The notes beneath the pieces are model-generated. The model was not told the DNA's origin and made no database searches. It was given only the letters and a program-made list of their open reading frames with translations. A DNA stretch of 42,249 bases from Candidatus Thermoflexus sinensis (GTDB taxonomy: Bacteria; Chloroflexota; Anaerolineae; Thermoflexales; Thermoflexaceae). The position numbers and the translations under genes are program-made. The stretch spans positions 1 through 42,249 of the forward strand of contig JAEVEY010000157.1 in assembly GCA_016842045.1 (NCBI GenBank). The letters run 5' to 3'. Positions 34,127-41,983 of this stretch are shown in pieces; position 1 is the stretch's first letter, and the number at the start of each line of letters is the position of its first letter.

Positions 34127-35896
34127 ATGAGCCTGAAAAGCCTGGTGACCATCGATGTGGGAAGCACACAGACCCGCGCGCTCCTGTTTGCCCGGGTGGA
34201 GGATCGCTTCCGCTTTGTGGCAGCTGGTAGCGCCCCCACCCATCTGCGCGCGGCCCATCCCGATCTGGCCCTGGGGGGGATCCGGGCGCTGGAGCATCTC
34301 AGCGCGATCTCCGGACGCCTTCTTCTGGATCCCCAGGGGATCCTGATCGTCCCGGAGCTCTCCAATGGGGCAGGCGTGGATGCGTGCCTGGTGACGCTCA
34401 GCGCAGCGCCCCCTATCCGGGTGGTCCTGGGAGGGCTTTCGTCGGAGTGGAGCCTCGCCAGCCTCCGACGGGCGGCATCCAGCGCCTATGCGCAGGTAGT
34501 GGAGATCCTCTCGCTGAGCCCTCTAAATGGGCAACGTCAAACCGAGGAGGCGTGGCTGCAGGCCCTGATCGCCGCTGAACCTCATCTGGTGGTGATCGCG
34601 GGAGGCATTGATGGCGGGGCGACCCGGCCAGTTCAGGCGCTCCTGGAAACAGCGGCCCTGGCAGCCCGATTGCACCCTGAGGGAGAGCGTCCCTGGATCC
34701 TCTTCGCCGGGAACGCGGTCCTGCGGGAGGAGGCGGTGGCCCTGGCCGGTCGAGAGCTTCCCCTCCGGGTGTTGCCCAATGTGCGCCCCCAGCTAAATGT
34801 CGAGCAAATCGGCCCGGTTGTGGAAGCGATGGACCAGCGATATGTGGAACGGGCGATGGCCAGCCTCCCCGGGATCCCTCTTTTGCAGGGCTGGGCGCGG
34901 GGGGATGTTCTGCCAACGGCCCGGGCGCTGAGCCATGTGGCTCGTTACCTGAGCCTGGAGACCCCGGATCGAGGGACCCTGGTGGTTGATGTGGGGGGCC
35001 GTCATACGGTGGTTACTGCCGCTCACGGGGGGTTGCTGGCTCAGCTTGTGCGATCGGAGAGCGGGATCGGGCCTGGGATTCTGAGCCTCTATCAACGTCG
35101 CGGATATGAGCGGATCGCCCGATGGCTGCCCCATGAGGTCCGTCCCGAAGCCCTGGAAGCCTTCGTCTGGACGAAGGCGATGCATCCGCTCTCGATCCCG
35201 CAAACGATCGAGGAGATGTGGATCGAGCTGGCGTTCGCCCGCGAGGCCCTGGCCGAGGCCTGGGAGCAATTGCGGACGCTCTGGCCGGAATTGGGGCGGC
35301 CGGCTCGGGCCTTCGAGCCTATTCTCCTGACCGGCGGGGCGTTTGCCTCCCACGCCCGTCCGGGCGCGCTGGCGCTGGTCGCCCTGGACGCCCTGCAGCC
35401 GGTGGGCATAACGACTCTGTTGTGGGATCCGGTTGGCCTCACTCCGGGATTAGGGGCTCTGGCGGCCCTGGACGCTTTGCTGGCGGTGGAGGTGGTGAAC
35501 AGTCGGCCGTGGATTCCTCTGGCCACTGTTCTGGCCCCCGCCCTGGATGGCCCGGTGGCTCTGGACGAGTTGCTGTTCACCGTCGAGGTGCATCATCGCG
35601 GGCCGGATGGCTCAGAGTCCGTATATGAAATCGAGGCGCGAGGGGGCCGGCTGGAAGTGGTTCCGATCCCTGAGGTTGGGGAAACTGAGCTGCGACGGTT
35701 CCGGATGCGACGCCCGGTGGACCTGGGTTGGGGTCCTCGACGCGCCCCCCGACGGGTCCGTATTGCGGGCGGATTGCTGGGGCTCATCGTGGATGGGCGG
35801 GGCCGTCCGTTGCGACTGGCGGAAACTCCTGAAGCGCGCCGGGAGCAAATCCAGCGCTGGCTCTGGGATATCGGGGCGCTGGGAGGGAGTCTTTGA
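34127..35896 (+). CDS. MutL-like ASKHA ATPase (glutamate mutase L family fold)
   Basis: A 589-aa protein of the actin/sugar-kinase/Hsp70 ATPase fold that resembles the glutamate mutase L (GlmL/MutL) family, not the mismatch-repair MutL. The phosphate-1 loop TIDVGSTQTRALLF is at about 8-21, phosphate-2 VVDVGGRHTVVTA at about 286-298 and the adenosine segment LLTGGAFASHARPG at about 401-414. GlmL is linked to repair of B12-dependent mutases, yet no mutase subunit is nearby; its neighbours are membrane and envelope genes. Here it might play a structural or assembly role like other ASKHA proteins (FtsA, PilM), which is my inference. Confidence 0.8.
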   Translation: MSLKSLVTIDVGSTQTRALLFARVEDRFRFVAAGSAPTHLRAAHPDLALGGIRALEHLSAISGRLLLDPQGILIVPELSNGAGVDACLVTLSAAPPIRVVLGGLSSEWSLASLRRAASSAYAQVVEILSLSPLNGQRQTEEAWLQALIAAEPHLVVIAGGIDGGATRPVQALLETAALAARLHPEGERPWILFAGNAVLREEAVALAGRELPLRVLPNVRPQLNVEQIGPVVEAMDQRYVERAMASLPGIPLLQGWARGDVLPTARALSHVARYLSLETPDRGTLVVDVGGRHTVVTAAHGGLLAQLVRSESGIGPGILSLYQRRGYERIARWLPHEVRPEALEAFVWTKAMHPLSIPQTIEEMWIELAFAREALAEAWEQLRTLWPELGRPARAFEPILLTGGAFASHARPGALALVALDALQPVGITTLLWDPVGLTPGLGALAALDALLAVEVVNSRPWIPLATVLAPALDGPVALDELLFTVEVHHRGPDGSESVYEIEARGGRLEVVPIPEVGETELRRFRMRRPVDLGWGPRRAPRRVRIAGGLLGLIVDGRGRPLRLAETPEARREQIQRWLWDIGALGGSL

Positions 35897-35902
35897 TTTC
35901 CC

Positions 35903-35930
35903 GCAGGGCAACTGCGAGCAGTTGCCCTGC
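35903..35930. repeat. Perfect 13-bp hairpin after the MutL-like gene
   Basis: GCAGGGCAACTGC and its exact complement with a GA centre, seven bases after the stop. A following TCAAGCAACC has no T-run, so it is unlikely to be a normal terminator. It may be an attenuator, an RNase site or a relic of a mobile element. Confidence 0.6.
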
Positions 35931-35960
35931 TCAAGCAACCTTCACCTTCGAGCTCAACCG

Positions 35961-37052
35961 ATGATGGAAACCTTGCATTTTTACCCGGAGGCCGTTAAGT
36001 TCACACCCCTGGCGACGATCCGCCGGGAGCGCCAGCTGCCGATCCCGGGGAAAGTGCTGGTTCAACGCGGGGATGCGGTGGAAGCCACCACAGTTCTCGC
36101 GATCGCGGAGCAGCCAGCCGGGGTGGTGATCGTGGATATCGCCCGGGCGCTGAAGGTCTCGCCCGAGCGAGCGACTGCTTATCTGCAGCGGAAGCCTGGC
36201 GCTTCCGTGCGGGCCCAGGAAGTCCTGGCGCGGCGGCGGATCTGGCTGGGGCTGCGCACCTTACGGGCGCGCTCGCCGGTAGATGGAGAGATCGTCGTGG
36301 CAGGGGGAGGGAAGGTCCTGATCCGGGCCGGGGCGCGCTCCCTGGAGCTGCGGGCGGGGTTCCCGGGAAGGGTTGTGGAGGTCCTTCCCGCTTATGGTGC
36401 GGTGATCGAAACCACCGGTGCTCTGATCCAGGCCTTCTGGTCCAGCGGCGCCGATTTCAGCGGGATGATCCGCATCGTCACCAGCGGGGCGGAGCCGTTG
36501 CGGGCGCGGGCGATCGATCCGGTCGCTCAGGGCACCATCGTGGTCGGAGGGGCATGGATCGAACCCAGCGCCCTGGAGCAGGCGGAGCGGCTCCAGGTCC
36601 GGGGGATCATCGCCGGGAGTATGGAGGCTTCCCTTCTGCCGATGCTGCGAGATCTCTCCTTCCCGGTTGTTCTGACCGAGGGGTTCGGCCGTCTTCCCAT
36701 GCATCCCGGGATCTTTCGAATTTTCTCCCTCTATCAGGGACGAGAGGCCTTTGTGCTGCGGCCGCCCGCCGGCCCGGATGGCTGGCCAGGCCGCCCGGAG
36801 ATCCTGATCCCGGTTCCCACAGAGAGCCCACCTCCTCCTGAGCCCGCAGGAGAGGTCCATCTTCATCCCGGCGTCCGGGTGCGCCTGTTGCGGGAGCCCT
36901 ATCGGGGGCGCACCGGAACGGTGTCGGAGCTCTCTCCTCGCCCGTGGACGCTGGATAGCGGTCTGCGAAGCTGGTGTGCGGAAATCCAGCTGGACGGAGA
37001 GGAGGGCAGGGTTTGGGTCCCGGTTTATAATGTGGAAGTTCTCCGCTCCTAA
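35961..37052 (+). CDS. Protein of unknown function with a KOW-like C-terminus
   Basis: A 363-aa soluble protein. Residues about 85-150 (SPVDGEIVVAGGGKVLIRAG ... FPGRVVEVLPAYGAVIET) look like a beta-barrel sandwich or hammerhead fold such as lipoyl/biotinyl-like domains, without the modified lysine. The C-terminal part (about 300-360: HPGVRVRLLREPYRGRTGTVSEL ... VPVYNVEVL) is KOW/SH3-like, as in nucleic-acid or ribosome-associated proteins. The start is one of two adjacent ATGs (35961/35964) with a poor ribosome site, so coupling to the MutL-like gene is plausible. No known family is identified. Confidence 0.7.
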   Translation: MMETLHFYPEAVKFTPLATIRRERQLPIPGKVLVQRGDAVEATTVLAIAEQPAGVVIVDIARALKVSPERATAYLQRKPGASVRAQEVLARRRIWLGLRTLRARSPVDGEIVVAGGGKVLIRAGARSLELRAGFPGRVVEVLPAYGAVIETTGALIQAFWSSGADFSGMIRIVTSGAEPLRARAIDPVAQGTIVVGGAWIEPSALEQAERLQVRGIIAGSMEASLLPMLRDLSFPVVLTEGFGRLPMHPGIFRIFSLYQGREAFVLRPPAGPDGWPGRPEILIPVPTESPPPPEPAGEVHLHPGVRVRLLREPYRGRTGTVSELSPRPWTLDSGLRSWCAEIQLDGEEGRVWVPVYNVEVLRS

Positions 37053-37097
37053 TCGGACTTCAGACGAACACAAAGATTCCCCTCTCGCGGGGATTTT

Positions 37098-37137
37098 AGG
37101 GATGGGTAGGGCCACCGAAGGAGGCCTGCTCATCCCT
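37098..37137. repeat. GAA-loop hairpin before the LPQTG gene
   Basis: Outer arms AGGGATG/CATCCCT and inner GGCC/GGCC pairs around ACCGAAGGA. It is a diverged solo member of the GAA-loop family, located 37 bases ahead of the LPQTG protein's start. Confidence 0.5.
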
Positions 37138-37174
37138 GAGAGATGCGGAAGATCCTGACCAGGAGGCAACTCCA

Positions 37175-37642
37175 ATGGCCGACGTCGATCTGGAAGAGCT
37201 GCCCCCGGAGGAAGGACAAAACCGGGCGTTCCTGCTGGGCGTGCTGGTCCTGGGGGGGCTTTTCGTGGCGCTTCTTTTCGCCATCGGCCTGTATCTGGCC
37301 CTGAGCGGCCCCGCTCGGGGGCGGCCGGCTGCGCCTGCGGGCGCGCCGACCCGAACACCGGTTCCCTCGCCGAGCCCGCTGCCGCCCACATATACACCCA
37401 CCCCGAGTCCCACCCCGGTCCCGATCGCCACGCCGACCCCGCCGGTAGGTGTGGCCGGCGAGCCGACGGCTACCCCAACCCCCAGGGCCACCGCTACCCC
37501 GGTTCGTCCAACGCCCACTCCACAGCCGGGCGGGTTGCCGCAGACTGGGGGGAGCGGCCTCGGATGGGGGCTCGGCGCCATCGGTGTGCTGTTGCTGGCC
37601 TTCCTGGCCCGACGGCTCCGTTTGCGTCCCCGGGCTTCGTGA
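37175..37642 (+). CDS. Small sortase substrate with LPQTG signal and Pro/Thr stalk
   Basis: A 155-aa protein built from a short acidic head (1-16), a membrane helix (about 18-43), a Pro/Thr/Ala stalk (about 46-118) and a canonical cell-wall sorting signal: LPQTG at 121-125, a hydrophobic helix (about 129-145) and a basic tail RRLRLRPR. Such signals are cut between Thr and Gly by sortase and the new end is attached to an acceptor. The head is very small, so it may be a spacer or anchor rather than an enzyme. AGGAGGCAACTCC precedes the ATG. A sortase gene lies 14 kb upstream. Two membrane helices are unusual for such substrates. Confidence 0.85.
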   Translation: MADVDLEELPPEEGQNRAFLLGVLVLGGLFVALLFAIGLYLALSGPARGRPAAPAGAPTRTPVPSPSPLPPTYTPTPSPTPVPIATPTPPVGVAGEPTATPTPRATATPVRPTPTPQPGGLPQTGGSGLGWGLGAIGVLLLAFLARRLRLRPRAS

Positions 37643-37691
37643 TCAACGCGCGCTGCGAATTGAAACAAAATGATGGATCCTTCCCGGGTTG

Positions 37692-37730
37692 GGGGCTGGG
37701 TAAGCCGCCGAAGGTGGCCTGCCCAGCCCC
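37692..37730. repeat. GAA-loop hairpin between convergent genes
   Basis: Arms GGGGCTGGG/CCCAGCCCC, an unpaired TAA/CTG bulge, then GCCGCC-GAA-GGTGGC. It lies between the LPQTG gene (plus) and coaX (minus), where both transcripts end, and could act as a shared bidirectional terminator. Confidence 0.6.
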
Positions 37731-37763
37731 GAGGTCTTTCAGCCGCATCGTCCCGTCCGCTCC

Positions 37764-38537
37764 CTATTTCCCCCGGCGGTTCATCTCGAAGAGGAATCGA
37801 AGCCCGTGCAGGGTCAGGTGAGGGTCAACCACCTGGATGGCCCGAACCTCATGGGCGATGATATCGGCCAGGCCGCCGGTGGCGATCACCCGCGCGGGTT
37901 CCTCCAGCTCCGCCTGGATTCGATGGATCATCCCCTCCACCATGCTCGCGAACCCCAGGATCAGGCCTGATTGCATGGCCTGGATCGTATTACGGCCGAT
38001 GGCCCGGGGAGGCCGGGTGAGTTCCACCTGATACAGCTGCGCAGCCGCGGTGACCAGCGCTTCCGCGGCCACCAGGATCCCCGGGGCGATCGCCCCGCCC
38101 AGATATTCTCCTTCCCGTGAGATCACATCGAATACCGTGGCTGTCCCGAAGGCGATCGCGATGGCGGGCCCTCCATATAGCCGAAAGGTCGCCACCGCGT
38201 TCGCCACCCGGTCTGCGCCCACCTCCCGCGGGTTCTCCACGGCCAGCCGGATCCCGGTTTTGATCCCGGGCCCGACCATGAGAGGTTCAAGACCCAGGTA
38301 GTGCCGCACCATCTCTTCAAACACGGCCCGAAGGGGAGGCACCACACAGGCGATCGCGCAACCCCGGATCTCGCGCGGGCGGATCTTGTGAAGGGTGAAG
38401 AGGTTCATAAAGAGGGCGGCGTATTCATCGGCCAGGCGATGGCGCTGGGTGGAGAACCGCCAGTGGGCGATAAGGGATTCCCCATCAAAGACCCCCGCCT
38501 TGATATTGGTGTTCCCGATATCCAGACAGAGCAGCAT
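37764..38537 (-). CDS. coaX: Type III pantothenate kinase
   Basis: A 257-aa cytoplasmic enzyme that phosphorylates pantothenate, the first committed step to coenzyme A. It has the ASKHA-fold phosphate-1 motif LDIGNTNIKAG (residues 5-15), the pantothenate/metal region ENPREVGADRVANAVA (about 101-116), and IAIAFGTATVFDVI plus YLGGAIAPG further on. All are typical of CoaX, and length fits (about 255). GGAGGAGACGCAG precedes the start. It is the last gene of the minus-strand pan group. Confidence 0.95.
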   Translation of the reverse strand: MLLCLDIGNTNIKAGVFDGESLIAHWRFSTQRHRLADEYAALFMNLFTLHKIRPREIRGCAIACVVPPLRAVFEEMVRHYLGLEPLMVGPGIKTGIRLAVENPREVGADRVANAVATFRLYGGPAIAIAFGTATVFDVISREGEYLGGAIAPGILVAAEALVTAAAQLYQVELTRPPRAIGRNTIQAMQSGLILGFASMVEGMIHRIQAELEEPARVIATGGLADIIAHEVRAIQVVDPHLTLHGLRFLFEMNRRGK

Positions 38538-38599
38538 CTGCGTCTCCTCCTCGCCCGGCTGTCATCCATGGCCCAAACCTTGCTTCCCCTCTGGACATG

Positions 38600-38800
38600 C
38601 GTCATTGGCCGCTGTCAAAGGAGGACAAGGGGTTTTCCTCCCTGCGGCTCCTGGGCCGTGGGGAGGGAATAGATATTTCATGGGCCGGGCGCCTCCGATG
38701 CCCGGCCTGTCGGTGACGAGTCCAGGGAAAGTGGGGATCCCTCATCTCCCTCCCCACGACCCGAAGGGCGCGGAGAGGGAAAGAGGGATGGGACGAGGGA
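38600..38800. repeat. Decayed hairpin element between coaX and panC
   Basis: One hairpin (38683-38707) pairs GGCCGGGC with GCCCGGCC around GCCTCCGAT. A second (about 38747-38785) pairs CTCCCTCCCCACG with a mutated GCGCGGAGAGGGA around CCCGAAGGG, and resembles hairpin 2 of elements A1/A2. Family-A ends are not recognisable. It fills most of the 281-bp gap. Confidence 0.45.
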
Positions 38801-38818
38801 CCCCCCGCGCTATTCCCG

Positions 38819-39655
38819 TCATTCTGGGAGGAGGATATTGTCAATCAACCGGGTCTTCCCGATGTAGACGGCCAGCGAGAGCAGCGCCCGATCCTCCACC
38901 CGGTCCAGCTCCTGCAGGGTTTCCGGATCCGCCACACTCACATAATCCAGGCGGGCCAGCGGCTCGGCCTGGATCACCTCCCGCATGGCCTCTCGCAGGC
39001 GCTCCGCATCTCGTTCCCCCTGCTCATAGCGCGCTTTAGCGGCCTGGAGGGCCCGGAACAGCACAGTGGCCGCCCGTCGTTCCTCCGGGTTGAGATAGGT
39101 GTTCCGACTGCTCATGGCCAGGCCGTCCGGCTCCCGAACCGTTGGACAGACCACAATCTCCACCGGGATATTGAGGTCCTGAACCATGCGCCGGATCACA
39201 ACGGCCTGCTGGGCGTCCTTCTGGCCGAAATACGCCCGGTCGGGCTGGACGATATTGAAGAGCTTGGTCACGACGGTGGCTACGCCCCGGAAGTGGCCGG
39301 GCCGGGCCGCGCCCTCCAGCGGTCGGCTGACCTCCTCAACGATCACCCAGGTTTGAAAGCCCGGCGGATACATCTCTTCCACCGAGGGGGCGAAGACGAG
39401 ATCCACCCCCAGGGGCTCTAACAGTCGGAGATCTCGCTCCAGATCACGGGGATAACGGTTGTAGTCTTCGTGGGGCCCGAACTGCGTGGGATTGACAAAA
39501 ATGCTGACGGCCACATGGTCGTTCTCCGCGCGGGCCCGACGGACCAGGGAGAGATGTCCTTCGTGGAGATACCCCATCGTCGGCACGAACCCCCATGTGC
39601 CCGGGAGGGCACGCCGGATGGCGCGGACTTCGGCGATCGTGCGAACCACCTGCAT
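38819..39655 (-). CDS. panC: Pantothenate synthetase
   Basis: A 278-aa ligase that joins pantoate and beta-alanine with ATP to form pantothenate. It has the HIGH-like motif PTMGYLHEGHLSL (HEGH at 31-34), the IFVNPTQFGPHEDYNRYPRD substrate loop, GVATVVTKLFNIVQPDRAYFGQKDAQQ, and the KMSKS-equivalent MSSRN at 181-185. Length is normal (about 280). GGAGGTAGAGT lies upstream of the ATG. It is separated from panE by 457 bp of repeats, so it may have its own promoter. Confidence 0.96.
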   Translation of the reverse strand: MQVVRTIAEVRAIRRALPGTWGFVPTMGYLHEGHLSLVRRARAENDHVAVSIFVNPTQFGPHEDYNRYPRDLERDLRLLEPLGVDLVFAPSVEEMYPPGFQTWVIVEEVSRPLEGAARPGHFRGVATVVTKLFNIVQPDRAYFGQKDAQQAVVIRRMVQDLNIPVEIVVCPTVREPDGLAMSSRNTYLNPEERRAATVLFRALQAAKARYEQGERDAERLREAMREVIQAEPLARLDYVSVADPETLQELDRVEDRALLSLAVYIGKTRLIDNILLPE

Positions 39656-39783
39656 ACTCTACCTCCACTTCATCGGCTTCAAGGCTGGGTGAGGGATTCT
39701 GGCCTCTTCAATATCAGGCACTCCCAGCCTGGCTTTTCCTTCGCAGTCCGGCATGGGAGTGCCCGTTCTTTTTGTGAACACCT

Positions 39784-39977
39784 GTGACGGGCACGCAAGT
39801 GCCCGCCCTCTTTTTGGGAACGCTTAGACGGGCACTCCGCTTCGCTCCGTGCCCGACTACAAACAAGGGGTTTTCCGTTCGTAGTAGGGCACGCAAGTGC
39901 CCGTTATTTCTGCAAGCGCCTATAACGTGCACTCCGCTTCGCCTCATGCCCTGCTACAAACAGGGCTTTTCCTGTCC
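39784..39977. repeat. 97-bp tandem repeat, two full copies plus partial flanking copies
   Basis: Copy 1 (39784-39880) and copy 2 (39881-39977) are each 97 bp. Both hold GGGCACGCAAGTGCCCG, then CACTCCGCTTCGC, then CTACAAACA and a T-rich TTTTCC end. Partial copies lie on the left (about 39750-39783, GGGAGTGCCCGTTCTTT) and right (39978 to about 40018, TCAGTGCTCGTTCTTTT). Each unit has a short palindrome, GGGCACGCAAGTGCCC. Small frames cross it but none looks coding. The remaining part of the gap 39656-40112 holds nothing I recognise. Confidence 0.7.
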
Positions 39978-40112
39978 GTAGTCAGGCGCGTCAGTGCTCG
40001 TTCTTTTGATGGGCCTGGAAACGCGACGAGGCCCCGCTATGAGACTGGCCTGCCCGGGATTTCGGAACGGGCTCCCGGAGGAAAGGACCCGGGCACCCAT
40101 CGGGCTCTCCTC

Positions 40113-41102
40113 TTAACGTTGAGCCGGCTCCATCCGCGGGGTGATGGCCGATGGAGGCCATGCGCCCGAAGGGACCGGGCGCCCGGTCCGGGCCCGCTGT
40201 TCCTCCGCGGCCTTGACCCACCGCCAGAGCGCCTCGTTCAGCGGGGCCGGGACCCCAATCCGCCGGCCGATCGCGGCCACCGCGCCGTTCAGCGCATCGA
40301 TCTCGGTCGGGCGTCCCCGGTGTAGATCCTGGCGCATGGAGGAAGAGTTCTCCGCTGTCCGCCGGCAGACCTCCGCCACAAAGCCTTCCGGGTCCTCGAA
40401 AGGCAGGGAGATGCCCTGGGCCCAGGCTATCGCCGCCGTTTCCCGCGCCACCCTCCGGGCCAGCCTCCAGAGATCCGATCGCTCCAGCAGGGCCCCATTC
40501 GGAACATCGAAGAGGGCCGTGATGGGGTTGATGGCCGTGTTAGCCACCAGTTTCCCCCAGATCACTCCCTGCAGGTCCTCCTGGAGTTCCACCTGGAATC
40601 CCGCTCGCTCCAGGAGATCTACAATCCTATCTACCTGCTCCCGGTTCGGGAGCGCAGCGCCCAGCCAGATTGGACCCTTCCCGCCCAGCCGGGCGTGACC
40701 GGGCGCAAGAAGGGTGGCGCCCATGGTGGTGACCCCCTGAAGGGCGCGAGGAGGGCCCAGGATCTCCCGAAGGGTCTCCAGCGGCCCCAACCCGTTTTGA
40801 AGGGTCAGGGCCACCCCCTCCGGCCGCAGGACCTGCTTCGCCCACCGCGCGGCCCGTTCGGTCTGATAGGCCTTCACCAGGATCAGCGCGAGGTCGCATG
40901 GGGGGACTTCCGCCGGATCCCCGGCGACCGCCACGCGGGCGGTTTCCTCCCCCTCGGCCGTCGTCAGGCGTAAGCCATGCCTCCGGGTGGCCTCCAGGGC
41001 CTCCGCCCACGTGCCCAGCATCCAGACCTCGGCAACGCGAGCCAGGCGGACCCCGAACAGGGTCCCCATGGCGCCGGTGCCCAGCAGGGCGATCCGCATC
41101 AT
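40113..41102 (-). CDS. panE: 2-dehydropantoate 2-reductase (ketopantoate reductase)
   Basis: A 329-aa NADPH-dependent enzyme that reduces ketopantoate to pantoate. The Rossmann motif GTGAMGTLFG starts at residue 8; the ketopantoate-binding lysine and asparagine region is in WGKLVANTAINPITAL (about 185-200), and SSMRQDLHRGRPTEIDALNG (about 265-284) is the conserved C-terminal signature. Its ATG overlaps the panB stop codon by 4 bp (ATGA), so the two are translated together. The C-terminal tail of about 25 residues past the family core is Pro/Arg-rich. Confidence 0.95.
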   Translation of the reverse strand: MMRIALLGTGAMGTLFGVRLARVAEVWMLGTWAEALEATRRHGLRLTTAEGEETARVAVAGDPAEVPPCDLALILVKAYQTERAARWAKQVLRPEGVALTLQNGLGPLETLREILGPPRALQGVTTMGATLLAPGHARLGGKGPIWLGAALPNREQVDRIVDLLERAGFQVELQEDLQGVIWGKLVANTAINPITALFDVPNGALLERSDLWRLARRVARETAAIAWAQGISLPFEDPEGFVAEVCRRTAENSSSMRQDLHRGRPTEIDALNGAVAAIGRRIGVPAPLNEALWRWVKAAEEQRARTGRPVPSGAWPPSAITPRMEPAQR

Positions 41103-41983
41103 CGCGGCTCCTCCACCGGTGTGGGAGTGGGGAAGGTCTCCAGCATGGCCTGGAAGGCTGCCAGCTCGTCCGGATCCATCGGGAAGGTGTGCTCCGGGCT
41201 GGGGAAGCGACGGCTTCGCACGTCCTCACAGTAGGCCTGAACGGCCCGCACGATCTCGTTGTGGAGGTCCGCATACTTCTTGACAAAGCGCGGCGTGAAG
41301 CGTTCAAAGAGGCCCAGGAGGTCGTGGAGGACCAGCACCTGTCCGTCGCAGCCGGCCCCTGCCCCGATGCCGATGGTGGGGATCCGCAGGCGCTGCGTGA
41401 TCGCCGCGGCTACCGGCTCTGGGACCATCTCCAGGACGATGGCGAAGCAACCGGCGGCTTCGAGGGCCAGAGCGTCCTCCAGCAATCGTCGGGCGTCGGT
41501 TGCCGTGCGCCCCTGAAGGCGGTAGCCGCCCAGCTTGTGGAGGGATTGGGGGGTGAGGCCGATGTGGCCCATCACCGGGATCCCGGCCCGCACAATGGCC
41601 TCGATGGTGGGAACCATCTCCCGCCCTCCCTCCAGTTTGACGGCGTCCATACCGGCCTCTTTCAGGAACCGGCCGGCATTTCGAACCGCCTCCGCGATGT
41701 CCGCCTGGTAGGTCATAAAGGGAAGATCCCCCACCAGCAGTGCGGAAGGGTTCGCCCGGGCAACTGCTTTCGCGTGGTGGAGCATTTCCTCCATCGTCAC
41801 CGGAAGCGTGTTGGGGTAACCGAGGACGACCATGCCGAGGGAGTCCCCCACCAGGATCACATCGACGCCCGCCTGATCCACGGCGAGGGCCGTCGGATAA
41901 TCATAGGCCGTGATCATGGTGATCGGCTCACGGGCCGCCTTCCGGGCCTGCAGTGTGTGGATGGTGACTTTTTTGCGGGCCAT
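41099..41983 (-). CDS. panB: 3-methyl-2-oxobutanoate hydroxymethyltransferase
   Basis: A 294-aa enzyme that transfers a hydroxymethyl group from methylene-tetrahydrofolate to 2-oxoisovalerate, giving ketopantoate. TIM-barrel hallmarks: metal ligand Asp47 in LVGDSLGMV, LPVTMEEMLHH, LVGDLPFMTY, KLEGG, GHIGLTPQS and PTIGIGAGAGCDGQVLVLHD. Length is slightly above the usual 265-280 because of a C-terminal tail. GGAGGGGACC lies upstream of the ATG. It heads the minus-strand pan group; an imperfect palindrome (about 41991-42005) just upstream might be an operator. The remaining 250 bp to the window edge show nothing I recognise. Confidence 0.96.
   Translation of the reverse strand: MARKKVTIHTLQARKAAREPITMITAYDYPTALAVDQAGVDVILVGDSLGMVVLGYPNTLPVTMEEMLHHAKAVARANPSALLVGDLPFMTYQADIAEAVRNAGRFLKEAGMDAVKLEGGREMVPTIEAIVRAGIPVMGHIGLTPQSLHKLGGYRLQGRTATDARRLLEDALALEAAGCFAIVLEMVPEPVAAAITQRLRIPTIGIGAGAGCDGQVLVLHDLLGLFERFTPRFVKKYADLHNEIVRAVQAYCEDVRSRRFPSPEHTFPMDPDELAAFQAMLETFPTPTPVEEPR

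Noticed and set aside
39784-39977. CRISPR array
   Set aside because: Repeat units are contiguous 97-bp copies without unique spacers of constant length; no cas genes are present.
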